From Bradyrhizobium barranii subsp. barranii (lineage in GTDB: Bacteria; Pseudomonadota; Alphaproteobacteria; Rhizobiales; Xanthobacteraceae): 64,000 bases of DNA. Below are positions 1 through 7,429 of this stretch, piece by piece. Where the stretch lies: positions 7,795,501-7,859,500 of the forward strand of contig NZ_CP086136.1 of the NCBI RefSeq assembly GCF_017565645.3. The letters run 5' to 3'. Position 1 is the stretch's first letter; each line of letters opens with the position of its first letter. A program made the translations under genes and the position numbers. The notes beneath the pieces are model-generated. The model did not search any database and had not been told where the DNA came from. It saw only the letters and a program-made list of their open reading frames with translations.

Positions 1-5
1 GGCAA

Positions 6-803
6 TTGCCGCGTGGCGAATTCTTCGCGGGGCTATTCGCTCTCGGTTGTGTAAGTGGCCTCGCATCAAGCATCATCCAATCAGTCAACCGGCATGGATG
101 GGCGGAGGCGCTTTTCAATACCTTCGGGATTAGCATAATTGTGTGGATCTCGTGTGCCGCCGGCGTATCTCTTGTTCTTCAAGACCGAACACTTCGGGTG
201 CGTCCGTCGGACCTCGCCATGGGGGCAGGTTTTGTCTGCCTGGTCGTTCTTCCGATCGGAGCCCTGAGCTGGCTCGCGGTAACCGCTCTAAGTCTCTACG
301 TCATTCTCTCCACCAATGTCGCCTCATCTCGACGGGGCGCTTTCATACTACTGGCTACCACCGTGCCCATGCTTTGGAGCCGATTGCTGTTTCAGTTTTT
401 TGCCAACCTAATCTTGCAAATCGACGCTTCACTCGTTGGCTGGATATTGGGCACTCACCAAACCGGGGACATCGTGGAATTCGCTGACGGGTCCGGAGTT
501 CTTGTAATCTGGCCAGCTTGTTCTTCGCTCGCGAATGTGTCTCTTGCAGTCCTGTGTTGGGTTACCGTGAGCCAATTGGTGGGTCCCAGAAATTCCGCTT
601 ACGATCTGCTGTGGTGCCTTTTGGCCTGCATTTCAGTAATAGCAGTGAACGTCGCGCGGATAAGTTTGATGGGCCTGAGCCAATGGCATTTCGCTACAGT
701 CCACGGCGCATGGGGAGATGCGGTCGGCAACACAATCATACTCGTCTTGATTGTCGGCTTCAGTGTTCTCGGGGTGAGGCGTGAACTATTCCGGCGCATT
801 TAG
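6..803 (+). CDS. Exosortase/archaeosortase-like membrane protein (5' end may lie outside window)
   Basis: A multi-pass membrane protein of at least 265 residues with about eight hydrophobic segments. Near the C-terminus it carries the three residues expected of an exosortase: a cysteine in WPACSSLANV (about residue 172), an arginine in NVARIS (about 218) and a histidine in TVHGAWGD (about 233). Enzymes of this family are thought to cleave and sort proteins bearing a C-terminal signal at the inner membrane, often next to polysaccharide genes. The first possible start seen here is TTG at position 6 and the frame is open to the window edge, so the true start may be upstream. It overlaps the next gene by 23 bp, which suggests co-translation. 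No PEP-CTERM-like target is visible in the window. Confidence 0.72.
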   Translation: MPRGEFFAGLFALGCVSGLASSIIQSVNRHGWAEALFNTFGISIIVWISCAAGVSLVLQDRTLRVRPSDLAMGAGFVCLVVLPIGALSWLAVTALSLYVILSTNVASSRRGAFILLATTVPMLWSRLLFQFFANLILQIDASLVGWILGTHQTGDIVEFADGSGVLVIWPACSSLANVSLAVLCWVTVSQLVGPRNSAYDLLWCLLACISVIAVNVARISLMGLSQWHFATVHGAWGDAVGNTIILVLIVGFSVLGVRRELFRRI

Positions 804-1257
804 ATGGTCCATCGCTGCCGTGCTTTTGCTGGTCATTGGATGGAAGATCGCAAACCAGCCCGAAACTCAACCTCATTTGAACGACAACCTTATCAAATTC
901 TTTGAACGGAACCACTTCACCGTCGTCGTGACCGACGGGGTGGTGAATTACACACCGATCATCCGGGCGACCAGAGCCTCGTGCCATCTGCAGGTTGCAA
1001 CACTTAGTCCTAACGGCTCGGACCGGGATCTCATTCGGCACCTTGCTGTAGGTTTTGATCGTTCATTCGTCGTCTTCCGCGGCACGGTGTACGCCACACA
1101 GCCAGTATTATGGACGGTGCTAGATTACTTTTGGTCCCGATTTCTTCGCGAGCTTGGATTGACTGAGCACATTACTTCCATCCTCAGCGTCGCCTTGAAC
1201 TCATCGTGCAATGCCGAACAACTGCCGTGGGGTGAGCTTCAACGTGTGCATGGATGA
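781..1257 (+). CDS. Small membrane-anchored protein downstream of exosortase
   Basis: A 158-residue product starting at GTG 781 inside the end of the exosortase-like gene, with one N-terminal hydrophobic segment (about residues 9-22) and a soluble remainder. I recognise no family. The overlap implies a two-gene operon, so it may be an accessory factor of the exosortase, which is inference only. The last 20-odd residues run into the junction with the truncated integrase at about 1.2-1.27 kb, so the natural C-terminus may have been replaced when the neighbouring DNA arrived. Confidence 0.55.
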   Translation: MNYSGAFRWSIAAVLLLVIGWKIANQPETQPHLNDNLIKFFERNHFTVVVTDGVVNYTPIIRATRASCHLQVATLSPNGSDRDLIRHLAVGFDRSFVVFRGTVYATQPVLWTVLDYFWSRFLRELGLTEHITSILSVALNSSCNAEQLPWGELQRVHG

Positions 1258-1273
1258 GCAATGCTAGTGTGAC

Positions 1274-1717
1274 GAACAGGGCCCGCAAATACTTGACCAG
1301 CTTGTCGGTTGCGGCGGGCGTCTCCCTGCGCTTGTCCTGGCTGGCCTCGACGTCCTCTTTCCGGTACGCCGCGAAGGGCATGTTGCCGGCCGTCTGGCAA
1401 AACCGATCCAGAACGCTCCGCTTGTCCGCTTGCGTGAGCGGATCGAAGCCCTTGAACTTATTCGAGCGATAATACTTATCGACCAGCCAATAGAAGGTCT
1501 TTTCCCGCGGAAGCGTGGGGGGCGCCGACGCTTTCCCCTCGATCGCCTCCAGCGCCTCGAAGTAGGCCTTCATAAACGCCGGGGTGATGCGTCCGTCGCT
1601 GTCCTCAAACGTCTCCCTGATCCGGATTTTCCGGTGTCCAGGCTTGCGAACGTAATAGCGATCGTTACCGTTCGGGTCCGGATCATAGACGCAGTATTTC
1701 AGCCGCGTCTTGATCAC
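1274..1717 (-). pseudogene. Truncated tyrosine integrase (N-terminal part only)
   Basis: Reading from GTG at 1717, the product begins VIKTRLKYCVYDPDPNGNDR and continues through an N-terminal core-binding region (FYWLVDKYYRS ... DKLVKYLRALF). The usual integrase sequence stops after LRALF at about 1274 and unrelated residues follow, so the whole catalytic domain (Arg, HxLR, Tyr) is absent. The GTG overlaps the TGA of the upstream HTH gene as GTGA. This HTH-then-integrase order matches the intact pair at 31.3-32.5 kb but points the opposite way. It probably marks the remains of an older integration event. Confidence 0.7.
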
Positions 1718-1950
1718 GCGACGAATCCATCGAATGGATTTTTCGAATAGGACCCGTCGCGGAGCCGCTCCCACGCCTCCAAGACTTCTCCCGTGTCCCA
1801 GAGAACGACGCCGTCGATCTTGCGGCCCTTGGGCATGCGGCCACTGTCGCACCATCCTTGAAACGTGGTCGTCGACACGCCCAATGACGCCGCAGCCTCA
1901 TCGCGACGTAGCGCGAAGCGAGGTACGGACATCAGACGGTGGCGCGACAT
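1714..1950 (-). CDS. AlpA/excisionase-like helix-turn-helix protein
   Basis: A protein of about 78 residues (start at 1950, or 1932 for 72 residues) with the pattern RRDEAAASLGVSTTTFQGW then a basic turn and VVLWDTGEVLEAW. This resembles MerR/AlpA-type excisionases that bind DNA next to an integrase gene. It ends in a 4-bp GTGA overlap with the truncated integrase. With the integrase broken it probably has no excision role. Longer in-frame extension upstream is possible but lacks recognisable sequence. Confidence 0.62.
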   Translation of the reverse strand: MSRHRLMSVPRFALRRDEAAASLGVSTTTFQGWCDSGRMPKGRKIDGVVLWDTGEVLEAWERLRDGSYSKNPFDGFVA

Positions 1951-2483
1951 GCTGTAAGGCTCCATGGGCGCTCGGCCGACCAAGCCACAAGCGCGTTCGT
2001 GGATCGCATCTCTGCGAAACCGAGGCCCATGAAAGACGGGAATCTGTTTCGCGCTTAACCCTGGTCTGGGGAATGCAGTCGTTAGAAACTCTAAGTGAAC
2101 AATGGCGAAGCAAGGGCAGAGCGCCGATGAGGGCGTCGACACACTCGCGTCGAGACAGAGCATAGTGTCGGATAGTGAGCGGAAAGTGAGCGGATAGCGA
2201 ACTCGCCGGGACGTGACCGACGGTGGCGACGAGCCGAGCCGAACGATTTTCCTCATATGACCAAAGACCGTCAGGGTCGCGCAAGGTGACGCGGAAGGTC
2301 CTACGTTTCAAGGGATTGCGGGGTGGTTCCCCACGATTTACCGGCAAGAACTGGGGCGCCGCCTCGCGCAAGCACCTGCAGAAAAGCCCGGCGCTGAGGC
2401 CGCACCTTGAAACAGCCCGCTTGACGTGCAGCGAGCATGCCTGCATCATATCAATCCAAAGGCGTAAGTTTGTGGACCCTCAA
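1951..2483. other. Non-coding or unassigned stretch
   Basis: I see no convincing gene between the HTH gene and the small membrane protein. Open frames on both strands here are low-complexity, overlap each other and lack a recognisable domain. The promoter of the minus-strand HTH gene should lie in the left part. Confidence 0.4.
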
Positions 2484-2762
2484 ATGGTCTGGGTCATAAT
2501 CGGCTGCACGTTGCTGATTATCGTCTGCCTCGGCGGCGGCCGGCGGCTCGGCCAGATCATCTTGGGCGCGCTGGCCCTGATCGTGGCCGTCCTTGTGCTT
2601 GCATCGGACTGGATCAGGCAGATACCGCCGATAACGATAATCGAGCTGCTGATCGTGGCTGTCGGGTTCATCACGTTCAGGATCTTGCGCCGCCGCAAGG
2701 TCAATCTCGACCTCGCCAACATGCGGCGACACGACCAGACTAGGCAGACCGACGAGCCGTAA
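2484..2762 (+). CDS. Small two-segment membrane protein
   Basis: A 92-residue product with one hydrophobic segment at the start (MVWVIIGCTLLIIVCLGG), a second long hydrophobic region around residues 25-65, and a short charged tail rich in Arg and Asp. ATG 2484 is preferred over GTG 2472 because it starts directly with the membrane segment. No family is recognised. Competing frames on the other strand are arginine-rich and lack such a pattern. Confidence 0.5.
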   Translation: MVWVIIGCTLLIIVCLGGGRRLGQIILGALALIVAVLVLASDWIRQIPPITIIELLIVAVGFITFRILRRRKVNLDLANMRRHDQTRQTDEP

Positions 2763-2868
2763 GCGGCAAACTTCCTCGACGCCGACGGGAAGCGAGCTCG
2801 TCGATGTCGTGCTGATATAATGCGCGGGCCTGTTTTCCACACCCACGACGCGCAGTGGCTCGCGCTCT

Positions 2869-3192
2869 CTAATTTTGGTCTTCGCGGTCGTTGTCATCTG
2901 TCCCGGCCTTCGATCGACGCTTCTCGAACAGACGCTTGATTTGATAAGCGGCCTCGATCAGAGGCGGCGTCAACGAGAAGAATGCACCTAGCGCGACGGC
3001 GATGATGGTATGCCGGATCGAGACCAGATCCTCTTCGGCGAAATGGTGGCTGTTACGGTCGGCCGGTGCAGGAGCAAGACCCGCAGAGCTCGGGCCGTCA
3101 GGCTTCCTCGGTCTCCGGGGCGGCGTCATCCCAACCACAAAAAGTACGTTGATCAGCAGCCACATGCCGATGATGAGGAAAAAGATCTTCAT
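2869..3192 (-). CDS. Small membrane protein, unknown function
   Basis: About 107 residues starting MKIFFLIIGMWLLINVLFVV, which is an N-terminal membrane segment, followed by a proline-rich linker, a second hydrophobic segment (HTIIAVALGAFFSL) and a basic, acidic-ended tail. ATG 3192 is chosen over a TTG 15 bases upstream. The hydrophobic pattern supports a real inner-membrane protein. No domain is recognised, and it stands alone with no clear operon partner. Confidence 0.55.
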   Translation of the reverse strand: MKIFFLIIGMWLLINVLFVVGMTPPRRPRKPDGPSSAGLAPAPADRNSHHFAEEDLVSIRHTIIAVALGAFFSLTPPLIEAAYQIKRLFEKRRSKAGTDDNDREDQN

Positions 3193-3962
3193 GAAAAACC
3201 AGCGCAAAAGCCAAAATAAGAGCTAAGCCCGCTCCTTCAGGCCGCGCAAGTTGTACTTTCGCAATTGACGCGATTTAGTAAACCGCGCCAGCGCCTAAAC
3301 GGTCGTCGATTCCACCCGGGTAGGCAAGTTAAAGGCCGTAGGCGCTGCCCTTGAGCAGCTCCTACGGCCGACGTCGCGACGTTCCGCACGATCGACGCGG
3401 CACGAGGAAGAATACCACGCGGACGGTGCCCGACCCTTGGACCGCCATTAGAATGTGGCTGGCCCGACGCCGGGCCAGCGGAGGGGCCCCTGCCTACCCC
3501 TTCCCTGCAGCCGGGGCCGTCTCTCCGCCATCTGTAGTATCGGAGTAAGCGTATGCGTTCCTCGCCGTCCATCGTGCCGACCGATCGTCTCGGTGCATCC
3601 GGACCTTTGAGGCACGGCAAGCGTTGACGCTCCGAACACCAGGGCAGGATCGTGAACCTGGAGCGTCGGACGTGAGTATAGTCCCTCTGGAATTTGAAAG
3701 ACGGTTCGCGCAGCGGTGGGCGGCCAGATTTCAACGGCCCATCTCACCAGTACAGCAAGTGCGTCAGCCCCCCAGCGAAGGTTGGCAGGTCGTCAATAGC
3801 TCGAAGCGAAATAAATCACCTGCCAAGAAGAGGCGTCAGCGCATGCAGAGCCCGCAGGCTCAATAGCCGGCGGGACATTCGTCGTTCACCGTCCGAGCGG
3901 TCGGCGGTGCGTCATCGGCCGCTGCCGGTCGCGGTTCCTGTGCGTTCGGCGCCAGCGGTTCG
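3193..3962. other. Unassigned stretch of about 770 bp
   Basis: No convincing gene or repeat is seen. Several open frames overlap on both strands but have the basic, low-hydrophobicity composition typical of chance frames in GC-rich DNA. Confidence 0.4.
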
Positions 3963-4271
3963 ATGGCGGCATGCCTCGGAGCTGCCCGTTGCCAGACGCG
4001 CAAGCACGCCGGCCGACGGCTCAAGATCACCTTCGGCGAGATGCGAGAGATGGGTGTGCGCGGCGTCCTGGTCTATTGCCATTGTGGCCATCACGTCGCT
4101 CTGGACGCCGTCCGCTGGCCGGACGATGTAAGGCTCTCGGATCTCGAGCCGCGGTTCGTCTGTCGGGGCTGCGGTGGCCGCGGCGCCGAGGTTCGGCCAG
4201 ACTTTGAGCGCGGAACCAGCAGCTTGCAATCGTGGGCCGTGGCAGCCCCAGCACCCGGCCGGGGGACGTAA
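3963..4271 (+). CDS. Small cysteine-rich (zinc-ribbon-like) protein
   Basis: The central part reads LKITFGEMREMGVRGVLVYC, then CGHH, WPDDVRLSDLEPRF and VCRGCGGRGAEVRPDF. Two Cys/His clusters (CHCGHH and CRGCG) separated by about 30 residues suggest a bound metal. Short proteins of this pattern are common in bradyrhizobial genomes, but I know of no assigned function. The conserved part begins about 20 residues after ATG 3963, so the true start may be a later alternative codon. The last 20 residues appear unrelated. Confidence 0.6.
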   Translation: MAACLGAARCQTRKHAGRRLKITFGEMREMGVRGVLVYCHCGHHVALDAVRWPDDVRLSDLEPRFVCRGCGGRGAEVRPDFERGTSSLQSWAVAAPAPGRGT

Positions 4272-4475
4272 TGATGCTGGGGCCTCCGGACAGGCTCTTG
4301 CCTCGTGGGACCGAGACCGTCACCGCAGAACAAAAGTCGCCCGCACCCGGCATGTTCCCAGCCAAGTCCTCATTTCTGCTGCCTCGCAGTTTCGCTGACC
4401 CATGGTGGTATCTGGCTTGTAGGAACGGCGGCCTTCCGGACTAGTTGCCCCTGACGCCGAACCAGGGTTTTCGCC

Positions 4476-4718
4476 ATGGGTTTTTGGAACATTACCTGCT
4501 CGGTCATCATCGCGATCGTAGCCTGCGGCTCTGCCGCACTTGCGGGGGATGGTGGTCGTGCAGCTGGAGTGGCTGGGGCAAGCCGTCCTGGTGGTGCTAA
4601 GCAACGCCTCTTAATCATCCGCCGCCCGCTTCCAATAGAAGGGCCTGCGTCTAACGGCACCGTTGGCGTTGGGGCGTCAAGCTCCAAGCTCAACTCGCGG
4701 ATCGACAGCAAGATGTAA
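4476..4718 (+). CDS. Possible small secreted protein
   Basis: An 80-residue frame starting MGFWNITCSVIIAIVACGSA, which looks like a signal peptide with a cleavage site near ALAGDGG, followed by a glycine/alanine-rich tail. No family is recognised and coding quality beyond the signal is poor. It may be a decayed gene. Confidence 0.3.
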   Translation: MGFWNITCSVIIAIVACGSAALAGDGGRAAGVAGASRPGGAKQRLLIIRRPLPIEGPASNGTVGVGASSSKLNSRIDSKM

Positions 4719-4818
4719 GAACGCGGGCCAACCGCGATAATTCGGTCAGAAATCAGGGATTTGTCGCGGCCGAATATCCATCAATAGATGCCGTCAGCCT
4801 CGCTCGACCTCACCCATG

Positions 4819-4843
4819 AAAAAGCCCGGCGGTGAGGCCGGGC
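4819..4843 (-). terminator. Intrinsic terminator of the A1/B1 pair
   Basis: On the minus strand, stem GCCCGGC/GCCGGGC is followed by TTTTTC, 19 bp beyond the stop of gene B1. A near-identical terminator lies at the same place in the second module (17553-17576). Confidence 0.7.
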
Positions 4844-4861
4844 CGTATTCTTCAAGGGGGG

Positions 4862-5422
4862 CTATCGCGATAGTGCTTCAGCCTGCGCCTCCGCATCGAG
4901 TTCGGCGCGGTTGGGATGGAGGGCGTGGAAAAGCTGACCCCTCCGCTGCTCCACGGATTTGGCGAGCTCGACGATTTTATGGCCAAGCGTCGAGAACATG
5001 GTGCCATCGTCGAGGTTAAGTGTATCGGCGACCCGAGCGGTGATGTTCCCATAGTCGACGAGGGCCGTAACATCGTCCTCCATGTCGCCGATGATCTCGT
5101 ACGGGGTCCGGTCGTCCGAGGTGTCCACCCCTCCCTCCAGCTCCTGAATCACTCGCAGGATCTCGCCCTTGTCGATGCCGCCCTCGGAGGTGTCCGCCTC
5201 GTCGAGTGTTTGCGCATCCGGCACCGCCTTGGCGGCCTTCGCGGGCTCGGCGGCAGCCTCCGAAGGCTCGAGGTTGGCTCTCAGCTTCTCTATCCGGTCC
5301 AGGAGGTCGTGAACGCTGAACAACAGTATCGACGTCTCCTGCTCTGGGAGACGGTAGTAGTCGGAATCGTCCTCGCAGAGCCGGAGATTCTGCGCTGATC
5401 GGATTGCGATGTGGCCCACCAC
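4862..5422 (-). CDS. Gene B, copy 1: hypothetical protein of the duplicated divergent module
   Basis: From GTG 5422 the product has 186 residues: a region containing LLFSVHDLLDRIEKLRANLEP (about residues 33-53), an Ala/Glu-rich linker, and an acidic C-terminal region of about 100 residues absent from copy 2. Homology to copy 2 (17612-17839) extends upstream of 5422 in the same frame for about 20 codons, to an ATC at 5482-5480 exactly where copy 2 has ATG. The original start therefore seems lost by one substitution, leaving GTG 5425 or 5422. Function unknown. It shares a transcript and a terminator with gene A1. Confidence 0.55.
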   Translation of the reverse strand: MVGHIAIRSAQNLRLCEDDSDYYRLPEQETSILLFSVHDLLDRIEKLRANLEPSEAAAEPAKAAKAVPDAQTLDEADTSEGGIDKGEILRVIQELEGGVDTSDDRTPYEIIGDMEDDVTALVDYGNITARVADTLNLDDGTMFSTLGHKIVELAKSVEQRRGQLFHALHPNRAELDAEAQAEALSR

Positions 5423-5844
5423 CTGAATGTCGGTAAGGCTTCGGTCGATCCCTTCGAGGTGCTCTTGATGTTGATCGCTGATGCCGACCTCCCGACTTGC
5501 TCAGCCAAGAGTTCTTCCGCGCTCGCGAGAACGGCGTACAGAGTTTCAGGTTCTTCGAATGTATTGTCGGGCTTGCCGTAGGGAGAAAGCTTCCCGCTTT
5601 TCACCCCGTTTACGTAAGCCACCAACGCCAGCAGGCCTTGCAGCGTCGTTGGAGCGGTGGATGTCAGATCGTCTCGGGTCTTTCCTTCGCGGTTAAGGCA
5701 CTTCTTTTCTATCTTGGGGTCCGGACCGAGGGTCCCGGGGGCCGTCTTGAGTCCCTGGTAAAGCTCCCTCATCGCCTTCTGATGCTTCTCTATCGCGGCG
5801 TACACCGGGTCCGTTGTGGTATTCTGCTTCTTAGCTTTAGCCAT
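5290..5844 (-). CDS. Gene A, copy 1: hypothetical protein with read-through C-terminus
   Basis: Starts at ATG 5844 (MAKAKKQNTTTDPVYAAIEK). The family part covers DPVYAAIEKHQKAMREL, a middle region, and LLALVAYVNGV ... LLAEQVGRSA (about 120 residues) and matches copy 2. In copy 2 the gene ends in GCATGA, where TGA overlaps the ATG of gene B. Here the same site reads GCATCA, so the stop is lost and the frame runs on for about 60 residues of out-of-frame gene B sequence. The tail is therefore probably not native. Function unknown. A strong hairpin lies 24 nt upstream of the start. Confidence 0.6.
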   Translation of the reverse strand: MAKAKKQNTTTDPVYAAIEKHQKAMRELYQGLKTAPGTLGPDPKIEKKCLNREGKTRDDLTSTAPTTLQGLLALVAYVNGVKSGKLSPYGKPDNTFEEPETLYAVLASAEELLAEQVGRSASAINIKSTSKGSTEALPTFRWWATSQSDQRRISGSARTIPTTTVSQSRRRRYCCSAFTTSWTG

Positions 5845-5867
5845 GGCATCACCATTGGTTGGAGTCA

Positions 5868-5902
5868 GCAGTCCGCGGGTGCTTCCAACACCCGCGGACT
5901 GC
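5868..5902. other. Perfect 14-bp hairpin, loop CTTCCAA, upstream of gene A1
   Basis: Arms GCAGTCCGCGGGTG and CACCCGCGGACTGC flank the loop CTTCCAA (TTGGAAG on the gene A strand). The second module has a hairpin with the same loop and a different stem at the matching position (18260-18292), so pairing is conserved while sequence is not. It lies between divergent genes, 24 nt before gene A's start codon. Confidence 0.75.
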
Positions 5903-5920
5903 GCTATCACTATGGACAAC

Positions 5921-5937
5921 TAGCACATGTTGTGCTA
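5921..5937. promoter_or_regulatory. Palindrome TAGCACA-TGT-TGTGCTA, candidate RHH operator
   Basis: A perfect inverted repeat of 7 bp with a 3-bp centre in the divergent intergenic region, 59 bp before the RHH gene. RHH repressors commonly bind short palindromes at their own promoter. Autoregulation is inferred. Confidence 0.45.
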
Positions 5938-5996
5938 TTCAAAGGCAGATGTCAATCACTTGTGCAGGGTGGTCGATGCTTCTAGAAGCTGACGTC

Positions 5997-6158
5997 ATGA
6001 GCGATGATGAGAAAAAAGATATCCGCATTCCCGTCATGATGTCTGCCAGCGAGGTGGCGGCCATTGATGCGTGGCGACGCAAGCAGGAAGACCTGCCCGG
6101 CCGTTCCGAGGCCATCCGACGGTTGGTCGAGACGGGGCTGAAGTCGAAGGGAAAATAG
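5997..6158 (+). CDS. Ribbon-helix-helix (CopG-like) regulator, copy 1
   Basis: A 53-residue protein from ATG 5997: a strand-like IRIPVMMSASEVAAIDAW and then KQEDLPGRSEAIRRLVETGL, the typical strand-helix-helix of RHH DNA-binding proteins. Such proteins bind as dimers and often act as antitoxins or autorepressors. It is one base from the secreted-protein gene downstream (stop TAG, one base, ATG), so the two are co-transcribed. Copy 2 at 18332-18532 shares the block KQEDLPGRSEAIRRLVE but differs at the N-terminus. No toxin is recognised next to it. Confidence 0.72.
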   Translation: MSDDEKKDIRIPVMMSASEVAAIDAWRRKQEDLPGRSEAIRRLVETGLKSKGK

Positions 6159-6159
6159 A

Positions 6160-6513
6160 ATGTCCAAGGCAACTTTGCTTGGAGTTATAGCTATCACCTT
6201 CTTGGCGATGAACGCTACTCGGGCCGCGGACTCGCTCAAGATTACTTGCACTGGCGATATGTTGGAACCCGGAGGGGTCAAGAAATCACCTGCTACTACG
6301 TTGACCGCGATTTTGAGTCCCGCAAATAGAGCGACGAAGGTGTCCATTGATTTTGGCCAAGACACCATTAGCCCGCGTGTGTTGAGTAACAATCCGCTTC
6401 AACTCAAGTTTCGCACCAAGGACTTCACTGGTGAATATTTCCACTACAGTGGCGATATGTTTCTTGTTTACAGATCAGGAAACCTCGCGCGATTGAACTG
6501 CACACCGCGCTGA
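6160..6513 (+). CDS. Small secreted protein, copy 1
   Basis: A 117-residue protein with a clear signal peptide (MSKATLLGVIAITFLAMNAT, cleavage near RAADS), giving a mature domain of about 94 residues with two cysteines (ITCTGD and LNCTPR) that could form a disulfide. Copy 2 at 18534-18887 differs at six residues only (about 95% identical). No family is recognised. Position directly behind an RHH gene with one base between them suggests joint control. Confidence 0.7.
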   Translation: MSKATLLGVIAITFLAMNATRAADSLKITCTGDMLEPGGVKKSPATTLTAILSPANRATKVSIDFGQDTISPRVLSNNPLQLKFRTKDFTGEYFHYSGDMFLVYRSGNLARLNCTPR

Positions 6514-6712
6514 CCGCTTGGCGCGATGCCGTTCGCTTCATGAGCCTCGAGGACGGTAGCTCGATGACTGAACCCATGACCGAAGACCCCATCACACATC
6601 CCGAAGAGATCCGTGGAGGTTTTGAGCTGCGTTTGGGCGAGAAGATCAGCCTCAAAGGCCAAGGGCGAATTACGCCAGCAGGAATTGTTTCCGCGGGCAT
6701 TATCACCGTTGC
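6160..6712 (+). repeat. Long direct repeat, copy 1 (second copy 18534-19086)
   Basis: About 550 bp is nearly identical between the two modules. It covers the secreted-protein gene and most of the following small gene, and identity ends inside GGGCATTATCAC-TTG. The RHH genes upstream are less similar. Confidence 0.7.
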
Positions 6713-6758
6713 AATCCTGGTCGCCACGGCTGCCCTAGTCAGAGCGGCTCGACGATGA
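6540..6758 (+). CDS. Small tail-anchored membrane protein
   Basis: A 72-residue frame (start 6540 or, more likely, MTEPMTEDPITHPEE at 6564) with an acidic N-terminus, a region FELRLGEKISLKGQGRITPA and a C-terminal membrane segment (GIVSAGIITVAILVATAALV) followed by basic residues. It lies 26 bp behind the secreted-protein gene. The corresponding copy at 18.9 kb has lost one base and shifted frame, so this is the intact version. Function unknown. Confidence 0.5.
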   Translation: MSLEDGSSMTEPMTEDPITHPEEIRGGFELRLGEKISLKGQGRITPAGIVSAGIITVAILVATAALVRAARR

Positions 6759-6805
6759 TGCTTGCTGTTGTGCGGACGCCGGTCGCGAAGATTGCGAAGG
6801 AAAAT

Positions 6806-6828
6806 GAAGCGCACTGTCGGTGCGCTTC
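6806..6828. terminator. Hairpin GAAGCGCAC/GTGCGCTTC, possible transcript end
   Basis: A 9-bp perfect stem with a 5-nt loop lies 48 bp after the last gene of the RHH cluster. No T-run follows on the plus strand (ATTTTCC follows on the minus strand), so efficient intrinsic termination is uncertain. Confidence 0.4.
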
Positions 6829-7125
6829 GTGAGAAGAGCCCGCCAGATTCCGATATTGTTTTAACGCTCGCATCCGCGCGATCAGGTGCAGACTTCTGCG
6901 TCCGTCAGGGCCGCCGGAGAGCTTTCGCGGTCTTGGGTTGAGGGCTCGCCTTCGCCAGCCCCGGCGAGCCCCATCTCAGTCAGGAAAACTGACAAACTTA
7001 GTTATCCTAAAGTGTGACCTAGATGACATTGCGCAGCGGCAAAGCTGCTGTAGGTTGCCGTTCACCGGGGCTGGCTCCATATTTCACTTAGATCTTTTCA
7101 CCCGGCATTTTTGACGCGGCGCGGG
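6829..7125. other. Intergenic stretch left of the IS256-type element
   Basis: No gene is seen. The right end (7118-7125, GGCGCGGG) is the left target-site duplication of the IS256-type element. Confidence 0.4.
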
Positions 7126-7429
7126 GAGCTATGGCGGAATCTGGGTGATGACGGTGTGAGGAAGGCGGCGTATCGAGGCGGGTGACGAGCCTGCCAGAAC
7201 CTCTCGAGGAGAGCGATACGCCATGACCGAGACTACCAATGTTCTTGCTTTCCGTCAGCCGTCCGCGGTTGATGATCCACTGACCGATATCGTTCGTGCC
7301 GGCGCGCGGGACCTGCTTGCCAGGGCGATCGAGATCGAGGGATAGCGGTACGACGACCCCACCTCGTTTAGGTGGACGGGATGAGCGAGACTCGCGCGTG
7401 GATTTGACAACGCGAGGGACGCTCGTTCC

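Noticed and set aside
1..1300. Left attachment site copying the tRNA-Lys 3' end
   Set aside because: I looked for the GGGTTCGAACC-type sequence near the truncated integrase and saw none, so this is not claimed as the other island end.
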